A stretch of DNA of 64,000 nucleotides from Nonomuraea purpurea (GTDB lineage Bacteria; Actinomycetota; Actinomycetes; Streptosporangiales; Streptosporangiaceae), in NCBI RefSeq assembly GCF_042650645.1, contig NZ_JBHSBI010000016.1, positions 62,001 through 126,000 on the forward strand, given 5' to 3'. The notes beneath the pieces were generated by a model. It saw nothing but the letters and a program-made list of their open reading frames with translations. It was not told where the DNA came from and ran no database searches. Both the position numbers and the translations under genes were made by a program. How positions within the stretch are numbered: position 1 is the stretch's first letter; each line of letters starts with the position of its first letter. Shown here piece after piece: positions 44,514 through 53,919 of the stretch.

Positions 44514-44517
<4 letters not shown>
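41431..44517 (-). CDS. AfsR-like SARP regulator (wHTH-BTAD-NB-ARC-TPR)
   Basis: A 1028-residue STAND-type transcription regulator. The N-terminus (1-95, VRFGVLGPLRV...) is an OmpR-like winged helix, followed by the BTAD domain (about 97-240). A linker with repeated Y-G-P-A-x-E-G units (about 250-282) leads to the NB-ARC ATPase, with P-loop GPPGCGKS at 331-338 and KLLVVLDDAADEAQVRPLLP, and a TPR array to the C-terminus. It should activate target promoters through direct repeats after an ATP-driven switch. The GTG at 44517 overlaps the stop of a Ser/Thr kinase gene (GTGA), recalling the AfsK-AfsR phosphorylation pair of Streptomyces. Confidence 0.88.
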
Positions 44518-46274
<1,757 letters not shown>

Positions 46275-46324
46275 CGCAGACAGATTAGCCAGCTCCGGAC
46301 ATTTTCCCCATCCCACCGATGCGG

Positions 46325-47293
46325 TTATCCGGCCACCGAGGACTGAGTGAGGCGGTAGCGCGAGGGCGGGATCCCGTACCGGTCGACGAAGGCCTGCCGC
46401 AGCGTCTCGGCCGTGCCGAACCCGCACCGCACCGCGATCGCGGGCAGCGGCAGCGACGTGGAGGCCAGCAGGTGGGCGGCGGCCTCGGTGCGGGCCTGCC
46501 GCACGTAGCGCCCCGGCGTCTGCCCCAGGTGCTTGAGGAACAGCCGGGTGAGGTGCCGCTCGCTCACCCCCGCCTCGGCCGCCAGCGTGACCGTGCTCAG
46601 GTCGTCGCGCAGGTGGGAGCCGATGTGTTCGACGGTCCGCCTGACCAGGCTGTTGGCCGGGGAGGGTGTGCCGACGAACATGCTCATCTGCGCCTGGTTG
46701 CCGGGCCGCTGCAGGTAGGTGACCAGGTTGCGGGCCACCGTCCTGGCCAGTTCTGCGCCGTTGTCCTCCTCGACGAAGGCGAGCGTGAGGTCGAGGGCGG
46801 CGGTGACGCCCGCGGACGTGGCGACGTTCCCGTCGCGGATGAAGATCGGGTCGGGGTCGACGGTCACCTCGGGGTAGCGGGCCGCCAGGTCCTGCGCCTG
46901 CTGCCAGTGTGTGGTGGCGCGGCGCCCGTCGAGCAGCCCGGCGGCGGCCAGGATGTACGCTCCCGTGCACACGGAGGAGACCCGGCGGCTCTCGCGGGCC
47001 AGCCTGCGGACGTGGCCGACGACGAGCGGGTTGGCGGCGGCGTCCGCGTAGCCGATGCCGCCCGACACCACGAGCGTGTCGATCGGCCCGGTGATGCGCT
47101 CCAGCGTCTGCTGAGGCTGGAGGACCAGGCCGGTGCCGCTGGTGACGGCGTGCCCTCCGGGCGCGGCCACGCGCACCTCGTAGCAGGGCGCGGCGCCGTG
47201 CCAGTTGGCCTCCTCCAGCGTCGAGGTGACGCAGGCGACGTCGATCAGCGCCACCGCGTCGTAGGCCACGACCACGACCCGTCGTACGTCCAT
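46325..47293 (-). CDS. GlxA-family AraC-type transcriptional regulator
   Basis: A 322-residue protein. The N-terminal DJ-1/PfpI-like domain (1-180) has VVVVAYDAVALIDVACVTSTLEEAN and the nucleophile-elbow segment SSVCTGAYILAAAGLLDG. It is followed by two AraC HTH motifs (about 235-320, LAAEAGVSERHLTRLFLKHLGQTPGRYVRQARTEAA and IAVRCGFGTAETLRQAF). ATG 47293 is the start consistent with the family. It is divergent from the small membrane protein at 47393; GlxA regulators commonly control such a neighbour. The dyad GGTCC-GAT-GGACC (47307-47319) lies between them. Confidence 0.87.
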   Translation of the reverse strand: MDVRRVVVVAYDAVALIDVACVTSTLEEANWHGAAPCYEVRVAAPGGHAVTSGTGLVLQPQQTLERITGPIDTLVVSGGIGYADAAANPLVVGHVRRLARESRRVSSVCTGAYILAAAGLLDGRRATTHWQQAQDLAARYPEVTVDPDPIFIRDGNVATSAGVTAALDLTLAFVEEDNGAELARTVARNLVTYLQRPGNQAQMSMFVGTPSPANSLVRRTVEHIGSHLRDDLSTVTLAAEAGVSERHLTRLFLKHLGQTPGRYVRQARTEAAAHLLASTSLPLPAIAVRCGFGTAETLRQAFVDRYGIPPSRYRLTQSSVAG

Positions 47294-47392
47294 GGCGCCG
47301 ACTCTAGGTCCGATGGACCAAGAACCCAAGTTTCCGGACCTCCATGGCTGTCCCCTTTGTCCCTGGGCCGCCGTACCGGACACAGTCGGCAC

Positions 47393-47800
47393 ATGACCAC
47401 GACGACAAGCACGAAGACCAACCGCCGCTGGGGCCGGTTCGCCCTCCACTACCTCGAAATGATCATCGCGATGTTCGTCGGGATGTTCGCGCTCGGCATG
47501 CTGCAGTCGGCCGTCGGGCTCGGGCTGTCCTACGACGAGCAGCCCGAGCCGGCGTATCTGGCGATGGCCTTCAACATGTCCGTCGGCATGGCCGTCTGGA
47601 TGCGGATCCGCGGCCATAGCTGGGCCTCGACGCTGGAGATGGGCGCCGCGATGTTCGTCCCGATCGTGCCGCTCTTCCCCATGCTCTGGCTCGGCCTCAT
47701 CGACGGCGACGTGCTGATGATGGTCTCGCACGTCGCGATGTTCCCGCTCATGCTGGCCGCGATGCTGCGCCGCCTCGACGAGTACGCGGCCTGCCACTGA
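47393..47800 (+). CDS. Small four-helix membrane protein
   Basis: A 135-residue protein with about four membrane segments (roughly 18-38, 49-68, 80-103 and 107-125) and many Met residues (EMIIAMFVGMFALGML...). Such proteins are widespread in actinomycetes; I do not know a proven function. ATG 47393 follows a divergent promoter shared with the GlxA-like regulator, which probably controls it. Confidence 0.7.
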   Translation: MTTTTSTKTNRRWGRFALHYLEMIIAMFVGMFALGMLQSAVGLGLSYDEQPEPAYLAMAFNMSVGMAVWMRIRGHSWASTLEMGAAMFVPIVPLFPMLWLGLIDGDVLMMVSHVAMFPLMLAAMLRRLDEYAACH

Positions 47801-47826
47801 TCTCAGGCCGTTCAGGGGGAGATCGG

Positions 47827-48438
47827 TCAGCCGCGGGGGACCGAGCCGGCTCCCGGCCGGGTCCTGATCTCGCCGAGCCGCAGGTGGTTGCCGCGGATGT
47901 CGGTGATCAGCACGTACGCGACCAGCAACAGCCCCAGGCAGAGGGCGTCGGCCGCCCACCAGGGGATCTCGGCCAGCAGCAGGTTGCCGTCGCTGTCGCT
48001 CAGCGACCTGATCACCACCGTGACCACGGCCACCACCACCGTCACCATCAGCCAGCTTCGCAGGCGCGGCAGGTTGCCCTTGTTCCACAGGCGCAGGCGC
48101 CAGCTCATGAACACCGACACCACACCCAGCAGCGCGCAGAACCCGATCAGCCACCAGGGCAGGGCGAAGGCGGTCTGCTCGGCGATCTGCGCCTGGGTGG
48201 TGCGCAGCTCGGCCTCGGCCTTCTGCTTGGCGGCCAGGGCGGCGTCAAGCTGCCGTTCGAGCTGGGCCACGCTCTTCTGCTGGCGCGGCGGCGGCGTGGC
48301 GTCCTCGGTCGGCAACACCCGCGCCACCATGGTCAGCATGATCGCGATGAACGACAGCGCGAGCACGATGGACATGAACAGGTCGATGAAGCGCAGGTCG
48401 AGCGGTGGCGCGAACGATCTGACGGATCGTTTCCTCAC
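47827..48438 (-). CDS. ExbD/MotB-like stator partner with coiled coil and extra helices
   Basis: A 203-residue protein. The first membrane helix (about 19-40) begins with FIDLFMSIVLAL, the same placement of Asp (here Asp19) that ExbD and MotB use as the proton-binding residue. After it comes a predicted coiled coil (about 55-89, Gln/Lys/Glu/Ala-rich heptads), then three more hydrophobic helices (about 92-112, 127-145 and 158-180). There is no OmpA domain, so this is not a classical MotB. The GTG at 48438 overlaps the stop of the MotA/ExbB gene by 4 bases, as expected for a channel pair. The assignment rests on helix pattern and context. Confidence 0.6.
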   Translation of the reverse strand: MRKRSVRSFAPPLDLRFIDLFMSIVLALSFIAIMLTMVARVLPTEDATPPPRQQKSVAQLERQLDAALAAKQKAEAELRTTQAQIAEQTAFALPWWLIGFCALLGVVSVFMSWRLRLWNKGNLPRLRSWLMVTVVVAVVTVVIRSLSDSDGNLLLAEIPWWAADALCLGLLLVAYVLITDIRGNHLRLGEIRTRPGAGSVPRG

Positions 48439-49316
48439 GGCTCCCTCACCAGCGTGTACTTCTGCGGCCGGCTCTCGACGGCGCTGAGCCGCTCCACGGC
48501 GGTGCGCAGCGCGTCCAGGCCCTTGACGAGCTCCTCCGTCCTGCCTCTGGAGTGGGCCAGCTCCTGCGTGAGCCCCTGCATGGCGGGGGCGGCCTGCGTG
48601 GCGGGCCCGGCGTGCTTGCCGGGCAGACGCGCGATGTAGATCAGGAACACCTCGTCGGCGGCCACCACGCTGGCCCGCTCGTACCGTTCGACCAGGGCCA
48701 TCGCGCCGAACGAGACCACGCTCAAGAACAGCGCGATCAGGGTCACGCCGAACGCGGAGGCCAGCTCGGGCAGCACGTGCTGCTTGAGTGCGGTGATCAG
48801 CACGGTGGGGTCGCCCTGGCGATCGAGGGCGCCGGAGAACGAGGTCACCATCGCGGCCATCGTCAACGCGGTGCCGATGAAGCCGAAGACCGGCAGCGCC
48901 CAGATGAGCGCGTGATCGAGATGGTGCTTGTTGGCCATCTCGCTGTCGTCCAGCGCGGAGCGGGCGCTCAGCACGGCCTCGCAGTCGCTGCCCGCATCGG
49001 CCGCCTCCTTGAACAGCTTGAGGCGTCGCGCGACGAGCGTGTCGTCGCCTGCTTTGACCGTCTGGATGTTCACCACGGCCCGAGCCGTGGCCTCGCTCTC
49101 CCGCCGGATGTCCGGCACGGCCCTGACGATCCGGAGCACGGCGGTCACGAACACCGCGATGATGAGCGTGACCACGAGCTCCGCGGCCACCGGAGCCGTG
49201 GTCGCGCCCACGGACACCAGCAACATTTCCACCACTCCGGCCACCAGTAGCAGCGCGGAGACCACCAGGCTCACCACAGGCGCGAACGCCGAGTGACGCC
49301 AGCCGAACCCTGACAC
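48435..49316 (-). CDS. MotA/TolQ/ExbB-family proton channel protein
   Basis: A 293-residue membrane protein with four helices (about 12-36, 45-65, 135-160 and 180-208). The third and fourth hydrophobic segments contain LPVFGFIGTALTMAAMV and LASAFGVTLIALFLSVVSF, the conserved channel core of the MotA/TolQ/ExbB family. A cytoplasmic domain lies between helices 2 and 3, and a soluble tail of about 80 residues ends the protein. It should form a proton-driven complex with the downstream partner. The window shows no flagellar or Ton genes, so the work done by the motor is unknown. It begins with GTG at 49316. Confidence 0.8.
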   Translation of the reverse strand: MSGFGWRHSAFAPVVSLVVSALLLVAGVVEMLLVSVGATTAPVAAELVVTLIIAVFVTAVLRIVRAVPDIRRESEATARAVVNIQTVKAGDDTLVARRLKLFKEAADAGSDCEAVLSARSALDDSEMANKHHLDHALIWALPVFGFIGTALTMAAMVTSFSGALDRQGDPTVLITALKQHVLPELASAFGVTLIALFLSVVSFGAMALVERYERASVVAADEVFLIYIARLPGKHAGPATQAAPAMQGLTQELAHSRGRTEELVKGLDALRTAVERLSAVESRPQKYTLVREP

Positions 49317-49417
49317 CCGTCAACCCCATCCGACACACAAATAGTCAAGGACTACCTAAGCACACGCAAAGCAATCTTTGGTGACGGAGAGGATATCTGC
49401 CTTCTAACTCCCGAGGA

Positions 49418-52267
49418 TCACTCAAGCTCCGCTAGAAACATCTCAATCTGGTCAGCTTCTGGAACGCCCAGCTCGGCGTACAGGTCCAGCGCCCGTTTGG
49501 CGTGGTCGCGGGCCGCGTCGATCCGGCCACCGTCGCCGTGGACGCGGGCCAAGCCCTCGTGGGCGCGCGCCTCCTCGGGCCGGTCGCCCAGCTCGCGTGC
49601 GATGGCCAGGGCGGCGCCGTGCCGCGCCACGGCCTCGTCGGGGTCGTCGAGGCAGCGGGCGACCTCCCCCAGCCCGTTGAGCGGCGCGACCTCCTCGCCC
49701 CTGGTCCCCAGCTCGCGGTAGAGCTCCAGCGCCTGCCGGTGGTGGTCGCGGGCCCGCTCGTGCTCTCCCCGCCGCCGGTGGACCTGGCCGAGAAGGTCCA
49801 GGACGCGGGCCTCGCCGTTCCTGCTCCCGAGCCGGCGATGCAGCTCCAGCGCCCGGCGATGATGGCCGAGGGCCTCTTCGAGGCGTCCCTGACGCTCGTG
49901 GCTGATGCCGAGGTTGGCCAGCGCGTACGCCTCGCCGACGGGGTTGCCGATCTCGCGGCTCAGTTCGAGGGTCCGCGTCAGATGGCGCTCCGCCCGCTCG
50001 TAGGCGTGCCGGCGCAGGCACACGTTGCCGAGCGTGTTGTGCGCCCGCGACTCGCCGAGCGGGTCGCCGATCTCCCGGCACAGCTCCATGGCGGGGACGC
50101 AGGCGCCGGACGCCTCCTCGTAACGGCCCTGCCGCCAGTACGTCCACGCCAGATCGAGCAGCGCCAGCGCCTCGGCCGCCTGGTCGCCCCTGCGGCGGGC
50201 CGCCTCCAGCGCCTTCGTGTGCAACGTGATCGCGTCGGCGTGGCGGGCGTGGCCGTCGAGGTAGGGGTGCAACGTGGTCGCCAGGTGCGCGGCGTGGACC
50301 GGCCATCCGTTGTTGGCCGCGTGGGAGGTCGCGGCGGCCAGGTTGGCGCGTTCGGCGTCCAGCCAGGCGATCGCCTCGGCGGCGTCCAGGAACGGCACGC
50401 TCTCCGCCGCGGGCACGGCGGGCCTGCGCCGCCCTCCGAACGGGTAGACGTGGCCGATGGCCGCGACCGCCGTTCCTCGGTAGTGGTCGAGCAGCCGGGT
50501 CAGGGCGGCGTGCCGGGCCTCGTCGCTCTCCTCGGCTGCCGCGGTGCCGTGCGCGTGCTCGCGCAGCAGGTCGTGGAAGGTGTAGCGGCCAGGCTCGTGC
50601 TGCGTCAGGACGTGGGCGTCCAGCAGGTCCTCCAGCAGCGCGTCGGCGTCGGCGACGGGCACGTCGGCCAGCGCCGCGGCGGCGGGGGCGGCCACGTCGC
50701 GACCCGGATGCGTGCCCAGCAGCCGGAACATCCGCCGGGCCGCGGGATCGAGGTGTTCGTAGGACAGGGTGAACGCGGCCGCGACGCCCCTGTCGGACGT
50801 GGACAGCTCGGCCAGCCTGCGCCGCTCGTCACGCAGCCGGCCCGCCAGGTACGCGACGCTCCACCTCGGGCGGTGGTGCAGCCGCGCGGCCGCGATCCGC
50901 ACCGCCAGCGGCAGGAACCCGCACAGTTGCAGCACGTCGAGGACCGCGCCCGGTTCGGCCGCCGCGCGTTCGCCCGCGATCGAGGCGAACAACGCCGTGC
51001 CGTCCCTGAGCGGCAGGACGTCCATGGACAGCGCGTGGGCGCCGTCGAGGTCGACCAGCCGGCGGCGGCTGGTGATCAGGACGAGGCTGCCGGACGCGCC
51101 GGGCAGCAGGTGTCGTACGTGGTCGGTGTCGGCGGCGTTGTCCAGCACGATCACGACCTGGCGTGTGGCGAGCTCGGCCCGCCACAGCGCCGCCCGTGCG
51201 GTGAGCGAGGCGGGGATGCGTTCGGCCGGCACGCCGAGCTGGCGCGACAGCGTCTCCAGCGCGGCCGCGGCGTCGAGCGGCTGCTGCCCCGCGGTGTGCG
51301 CCCGCAGGTCGACGAAGAGCTGCCCGTCGGGGTAGCGGTCCGCCAGGCGGTGCGCGGCGTGGATCGCCAGCGCCGTCTTCCCGATGCCCGCCATCCCGTC
51401 GATGGTCATGATCGCCGGCCCCGACCCGGCGATCCGCTCCAGCTCGCCTGCCCGGCCGGCGAAGTCGGGGATGTCGTACGGCAGGTAGTTCGCCCGCCGC
51501 CGCGGCTCCCGTACGGGCTCGTCGGCCGGCTGGACCCGCAGGTCAGGATCGTCGCGGAGGATGGACTGCTCCAGGGCCGCGAACGCGCGTCCCGGGTCCA
51601 GCCCCTGCTGCTCCACCAGCCGCTCGCGGAACGTCCTTGCCACCGACAACGCCTCGGCCTGCCGCCCGGCGCGGTGCAGGGCGAGCATGAGCCGGCCGGA
51701 GAGCCGTTCCCGCAGCGGATGCGCCGTCACGTACGCGGACAGCTCGTCGATCAGGTCCTCGTGCCTGCCCAGCGACAGTTCGACCTCCGCCAGGCTCTCG
51801 AACGCGGCCAGCCGCCGCTGTTCGAGCCGGTTCCTGGCGCTTTCCACGTAGTCGGCGTGCAGGTCCGCCAGCGGCTGCCCCCGCCACAGGGCCAGCGCGT
51901 CGCGTAGCCGCCGGGCGGCGGCATCCGGGTCGTCGTCCCGCTGGGCCGCCTGGCGGGCGAACTCCTCCACGTCGAGCCACTCGGGGTCGATCGTGTACCC
52001 GCCCGCCCTGGTCGCCAGCCGCTGCGCCGCTCCAGCCCCGCGCAGCACCCGGCGGATGGTCGTGACGGCGGCCTGGATCTGCGCGCGGGCCGTGTCGGGC
52101 GGCGTCGGGCCCCACAGCGCGTCGATCAGCTGCTCGACGGTGAGCACGGTGCGGGCGTGCAGCAGCAGGTACGCCAGCACCGCACGGTGCCGCGGCGCCA
52201 GACCGGTGAGCTCCCGTCCGTCGGCCACCACCTGGACCGCGCCAAGGAGGGCGAACCGAACGCCCAC
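49418..52267 (-). CDS. AfsR-like SARP regulator (second copy, wHTH-BTAD-NB-ARC-TPR)
   Basis: A 949-residue regulator with an N-terminal winged helix (FALLGAVQVVADGRELTGLAPRHRAVLAYLLL), a BTAD domain (about 97-240), NB-ARC with P-loop GMAGIGKT at 291-298 and VIVLDNAADTDHVRHLLPG, and about seven C-terminal TPRs of regular spacing (GRYEEAS..., AYERAERHLTRTLELSREIGNPVGEAYALANLG). GTG 52267 was preferred to ATG 52300 because GGGAGGCGGGA precedes it and the winged helix begins there. It is divergent from the AhpD-like gene, and a perfect 7-bp direct repeat with an 11-bp period, the form SARPs bind, lies between them. It therefore probably controls itself and that gene. Confidence 0.87.
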   Translation of the reverse strand: MGVRFALLGAVQVVADGRELTGLAPRHRAVLAYLLLHARTVLTVEQLIDALWGPTPPDTARAQIQAAVTTIRRVLRGAGAAQRLATRAGGYTIDPEWLDVEEFARQAAQRDDDPDAAARRLRDALALWRGQPLADLHADYVESARNRLEQRRLAAFESLAEVELSLGRHEDLIDELSAYVTAHPLRERLSGRLMLALHRAGRQAEALSVARTFRERLVEQQGLDPGRAFAALEQSILRDDPDLRVQPADEPVREPRRRANYLPYDIPDFAGRAGELERIAGSGPAIMTIDGMAGIGKTALAIHAAHRLADRYPDGQLFVDLRAHTAGQQPLDAAAALETLSRQLGVPAERIPASLTARAALWRAELATRQVVIVLDNAADTDHVRHLLPGASGSLVLITSRRRLVDLDGAHALSMDVLPLRDGTALFASIAGERAAAEPGAVLDVLQLCGFLPLAVRIAAARLHHRPRWSVAYLAGRLRDERRRLAELSTSDRGVAAAFTLSYEHLDPAARRMFRLLGTHPGRDVAAPAAAALADVPVADADALLEDLLDAHVLTQHEPGRYTFHDLLREHAHGTAAAEESDEARHAALTRLLDHYRGTAVAAIGHVYPFGGRRRPAVPAAESVPFLDAAEAIAWLDAERANLAAATSHAANNGWPVHAAHLATTLHPYLDGHARHADAITLHTKALEAARRRGDQAAEALALLDLAWTYWRQGRYEEASGACVPAMELCREIGDPLGESRAHNTLGNVCLRRHAYERAERHLTRTLELSREIGNPVGEAYALANLGISHERQGRLEEALGHHRRALELHRRLGSRNGEARVLDLLGQVHRRRGEHERARDHHRQALELYRELGTRGEEVAPLNGLGEVARCLDDPDEAVARHGAALAIARELGDRPEEARAHEGLARVHGDGGRIDAARDHAKRALDLYAELGVPEADQIEMFLAELE

Positions 52268-52297
52268 TCCCGCCTCCCACAAACCACATAGAACGCC

Positions 52298-52315
52298 CAT
52301 CGCGGACGCATCGCG
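52298..52315. promoter_or_regulatory. SARP-type heptamer direct repeat
   Basis: CATCGCG occurs at 52298-52304 and 52309-52315 with a 4-bp spacer, giving the 11-bp period (one helical turn) typical of SARP operators. It sits between the AfsR-like regulator and the AhpD-like gene. The same bases also include an inverted TCGCG/CGCGA pair. Confidence 0.55.
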
Positions 52316-52381
52316 AATGTATCAACTCCACCGCCCATGCTGAATTCGCAGCTCAACGCGGCAAGAAAGGACATCTCAGTC

Positions 52382-52843
52382 ATGGAAGCACGTATGAAGA
52401 ACCCGGCCTTCGTCCTCCCCGAGGTCACCAACGGGTTCCAGGCCATCTTCAAGGGCATCTACGCGGGCGGGGTCCCTCAGGAACTGCTGGAGATCGTCTC
52501 CCTGCGCGCCAGTCAGATCAACGGCTGCAGCGCCTGCGTCCACTCCCACGTCCACAACCTGAAGAAGTCGGGCGAGTCTGATGAACGCGTGGGCAACGTG
52601 GCCGCCTGGCGCGAAGCGCCGTACTACAGCGACGTCGAACGGGCCGCGCTGACGCTCGCCGAGGCCGTCACCCGGCTGGCCGACCGGTCGGGCGACGCCG
52701 TCGCCGACGACGTCTGGGACAAGGTCGCCGACCACTTCGACGACAAACAGCTCTCGGCGATCATCCTGACAATCGCGATGACCAACTTCTTCAACCGCAT
52801 CAACGCCACCATCAAGGAGCCGGCAGGCGCCGTCTGGGGCTGA
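52382..52843 (+). CDS. Carboxymuconolactone decarboxylase/AhpD-like protein
   Basis: A 153-residue all-helical protein of the CMD/AhpD family. The redox motif NGCSACVHSHVH has both Cys49 and Cys52 and the following His residues, so an alkylhydroperoxidase-type peroxide reductase activity is more likely than decarboxylation. ATG 52382 follows an AAAGGA-type ribosome site; an upstream in-frame ATG at 52337 lies in the promoter region. It is divergent from the AfsR-like regulator, and a SARP-type repeat lies 67 bases upstream of its start. It probably deals with peroxides or a quinone-like substrate. Confidence 0.85.
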   Translation: MEARMKNPAFVLPEVTNGFQAIFKGIYAGGVPQELLEIVSLRASQINGCSACVHSHVHNLKKSGESDERVGNVAAWREAPYYSDVERAALTLAEAVTRLADRSGDAVADDVWDKVADHFDDKQLSAIILTIAMTNFFNRINATIKEPAGAVWG

Positions 52844-52865
52844 CGGGGAAGGGCGGACGGGTGGG

Positions 52866-53093
52866 TCAACCGGGTGGCGCACCCGCGGCCAGGGCCTTTG
52901 CTGCCGCGGCCGTCACCTGCCTCCCGCCGACGCCCCAATCGCCGCTCTTGACCTCCTCGATGATGACCAGGGTCAAAGAGCGCAGGTTCTCACCCTCGAT
53001 GGCGACCATCACGTCGGTCAGCTTCTCCACCATCTCGGCCTTCTGGGCGTCGCTGAACACGCCCTCGATGACCTTCACGTTGACGAGCGGCAT
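52866..53093 (-). CDS. 4-oxalocrotonate tautomerase-family protein
   Basis: A 75-residue tautomerase. ATG 53093 gives MPLVNVKVIEG, so removal of Met exposes the catalytic Pro1; GGAGGCG precedes it. The pattern VFSDAQKAEMVEKLTDVM and LTLVIIEEVKSGDWGVGG matches the family, including a WGVGG loop. It isomerises 2-hydroxydienoates or similar ketones in aromatic-type catabolism, but small tautomerases are promiscuous. It converges on the AhpD-like gene and stands alone upstream of the tmRNA. Confidence 0.85.
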   Translation of the reverse strand: MPLVNVKVIEGVFSDAQKAEMVEKLTDVMVAIEGENLRSLTLVIIEEVKSGDWGVGGRQVTAAAAKALAAGAPPG

Positions 53094-53242
53094 GACAGTC
53101 GCCTCCCCCCGATGCGGTGCACCCACGGCACCTCACGCCATCCCCGCCGACATGCCCCTGCGCGCTTCCGGCAAACCCCGCTCCACAACGCGAACCGCCC
53201 CTGCCCCGCCGACGTTTCGGCAGGACAGGGGCGGTTCGAAAG

Positions 53243-53626
53243 GGGTGGAGGTGGCGGGAATCGAACCCGCGTCCTTCAATCCCAAGTCAGGGCTTCTCCG
53301 GGCGCAGCCTGCTGTGCTTTTCTCAGCCCCGGCGATCACGCAGGCGAGTCGCCGACGGGCTCAGCCACTGTTTGATTTCCCGATCTCCCCCGTGGCCGGG
53401 TCGATCGGTTGAGCCTTCTAACGATGCCAGACACCGGGCCGAAGGCACTCCCGGGCTGACAGTGGTTTCGCTACTTAGGCAGCGAGGGCCAGGGTGTCCT
53501 GGCCGACCACAGTGCGCTTGGAATTGGCACTTGTAGTTTGCGGTCACAGGATTAACGAGGTTATGTCCGCAGTCCTCGGCCCGCTTCACCTGGCTTGCAA
53601 GACCGAAGTCGAAGCCAGTCACCCCC
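53243..53626 (-). ncRNA. ssrA: tmRNA
   Basis: The 5' GGGGGTG (from 53626) pairs with CACCTCC near the 3' end (53253-53247), forming the acceptor stem. The T-arm GCGGGTTCGATTCCCGC precedes it, as in every tmRNA. A tag reading frame resumes at GCC near 53535 and encodes ANSKRTVVGQDTLALAA followed by TAA, with the actinobacterial ANxKR start and LALAA end. After the discriminator the DNA reads CCC rather than CCA, so the final A is added enzymatically. It rescues stalled ribosomes together with SmpB, encoded 2.2 kb upstream on the same strand. Confidence 0.93.
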
Positions 53627-53722
53627 TGTGCAATTGTCAACACGCCCTCCGCGAGGAAGACGAGCAACATGAATCTACATCGATCAACGCCCTCAACGCC
53701 AACTTAATTCCTCATGGCGAAA

Positions 53723-53761
53723 CCCCCGGGAGCACGGCACAGCAGCTCGCGCTCCCGGGGG
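53723..53761 (-). terminator. Strong hairpin between PBP-like gene and tmRNA
   Basis: CCCCCGGGAGC (53723-53733) and GCTCCCGGGGG (53751-53761) form a perfect 11-bp stem with a 17-base loop. On the minus strand it is followed by TTTCG, a weak T-tract, so it probably ends transcription from the PBP-like gene ahead of the tmRNA promoter. A second weaker stem lies at about 53893-53911. Confidence 0.55.
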
Positions 53762-53919
53762 CCGACCGGCAGGGTCGAGCCGGTCCGGACGGCAGGACTT
53801 CCCCCGAGATGAAGTCCTGATCTCATCACGGCGACTGGATCCGCAACCCCCCGAGCGGGCCCAGTCACTCAGTAAGACGCCCTGGGAGCCCCGGATGGTT
53901 GCTCCGGGTTAAGAGATTT

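Noticed and set aside
49502..51907. Open frame of about 800 codons on the plus strand
   Set aside because: It is antisense to the AfsR-like gene and rich in Arg/Gly/Gln/Val without any domain pattern; such frames arise from third-position GC bias.
53247..53290. A tRNA-like T-arm and acceptor near 53250
   Set aside because: These are the 3' parts of the tmRNA; there is no anticodon arm next to them.
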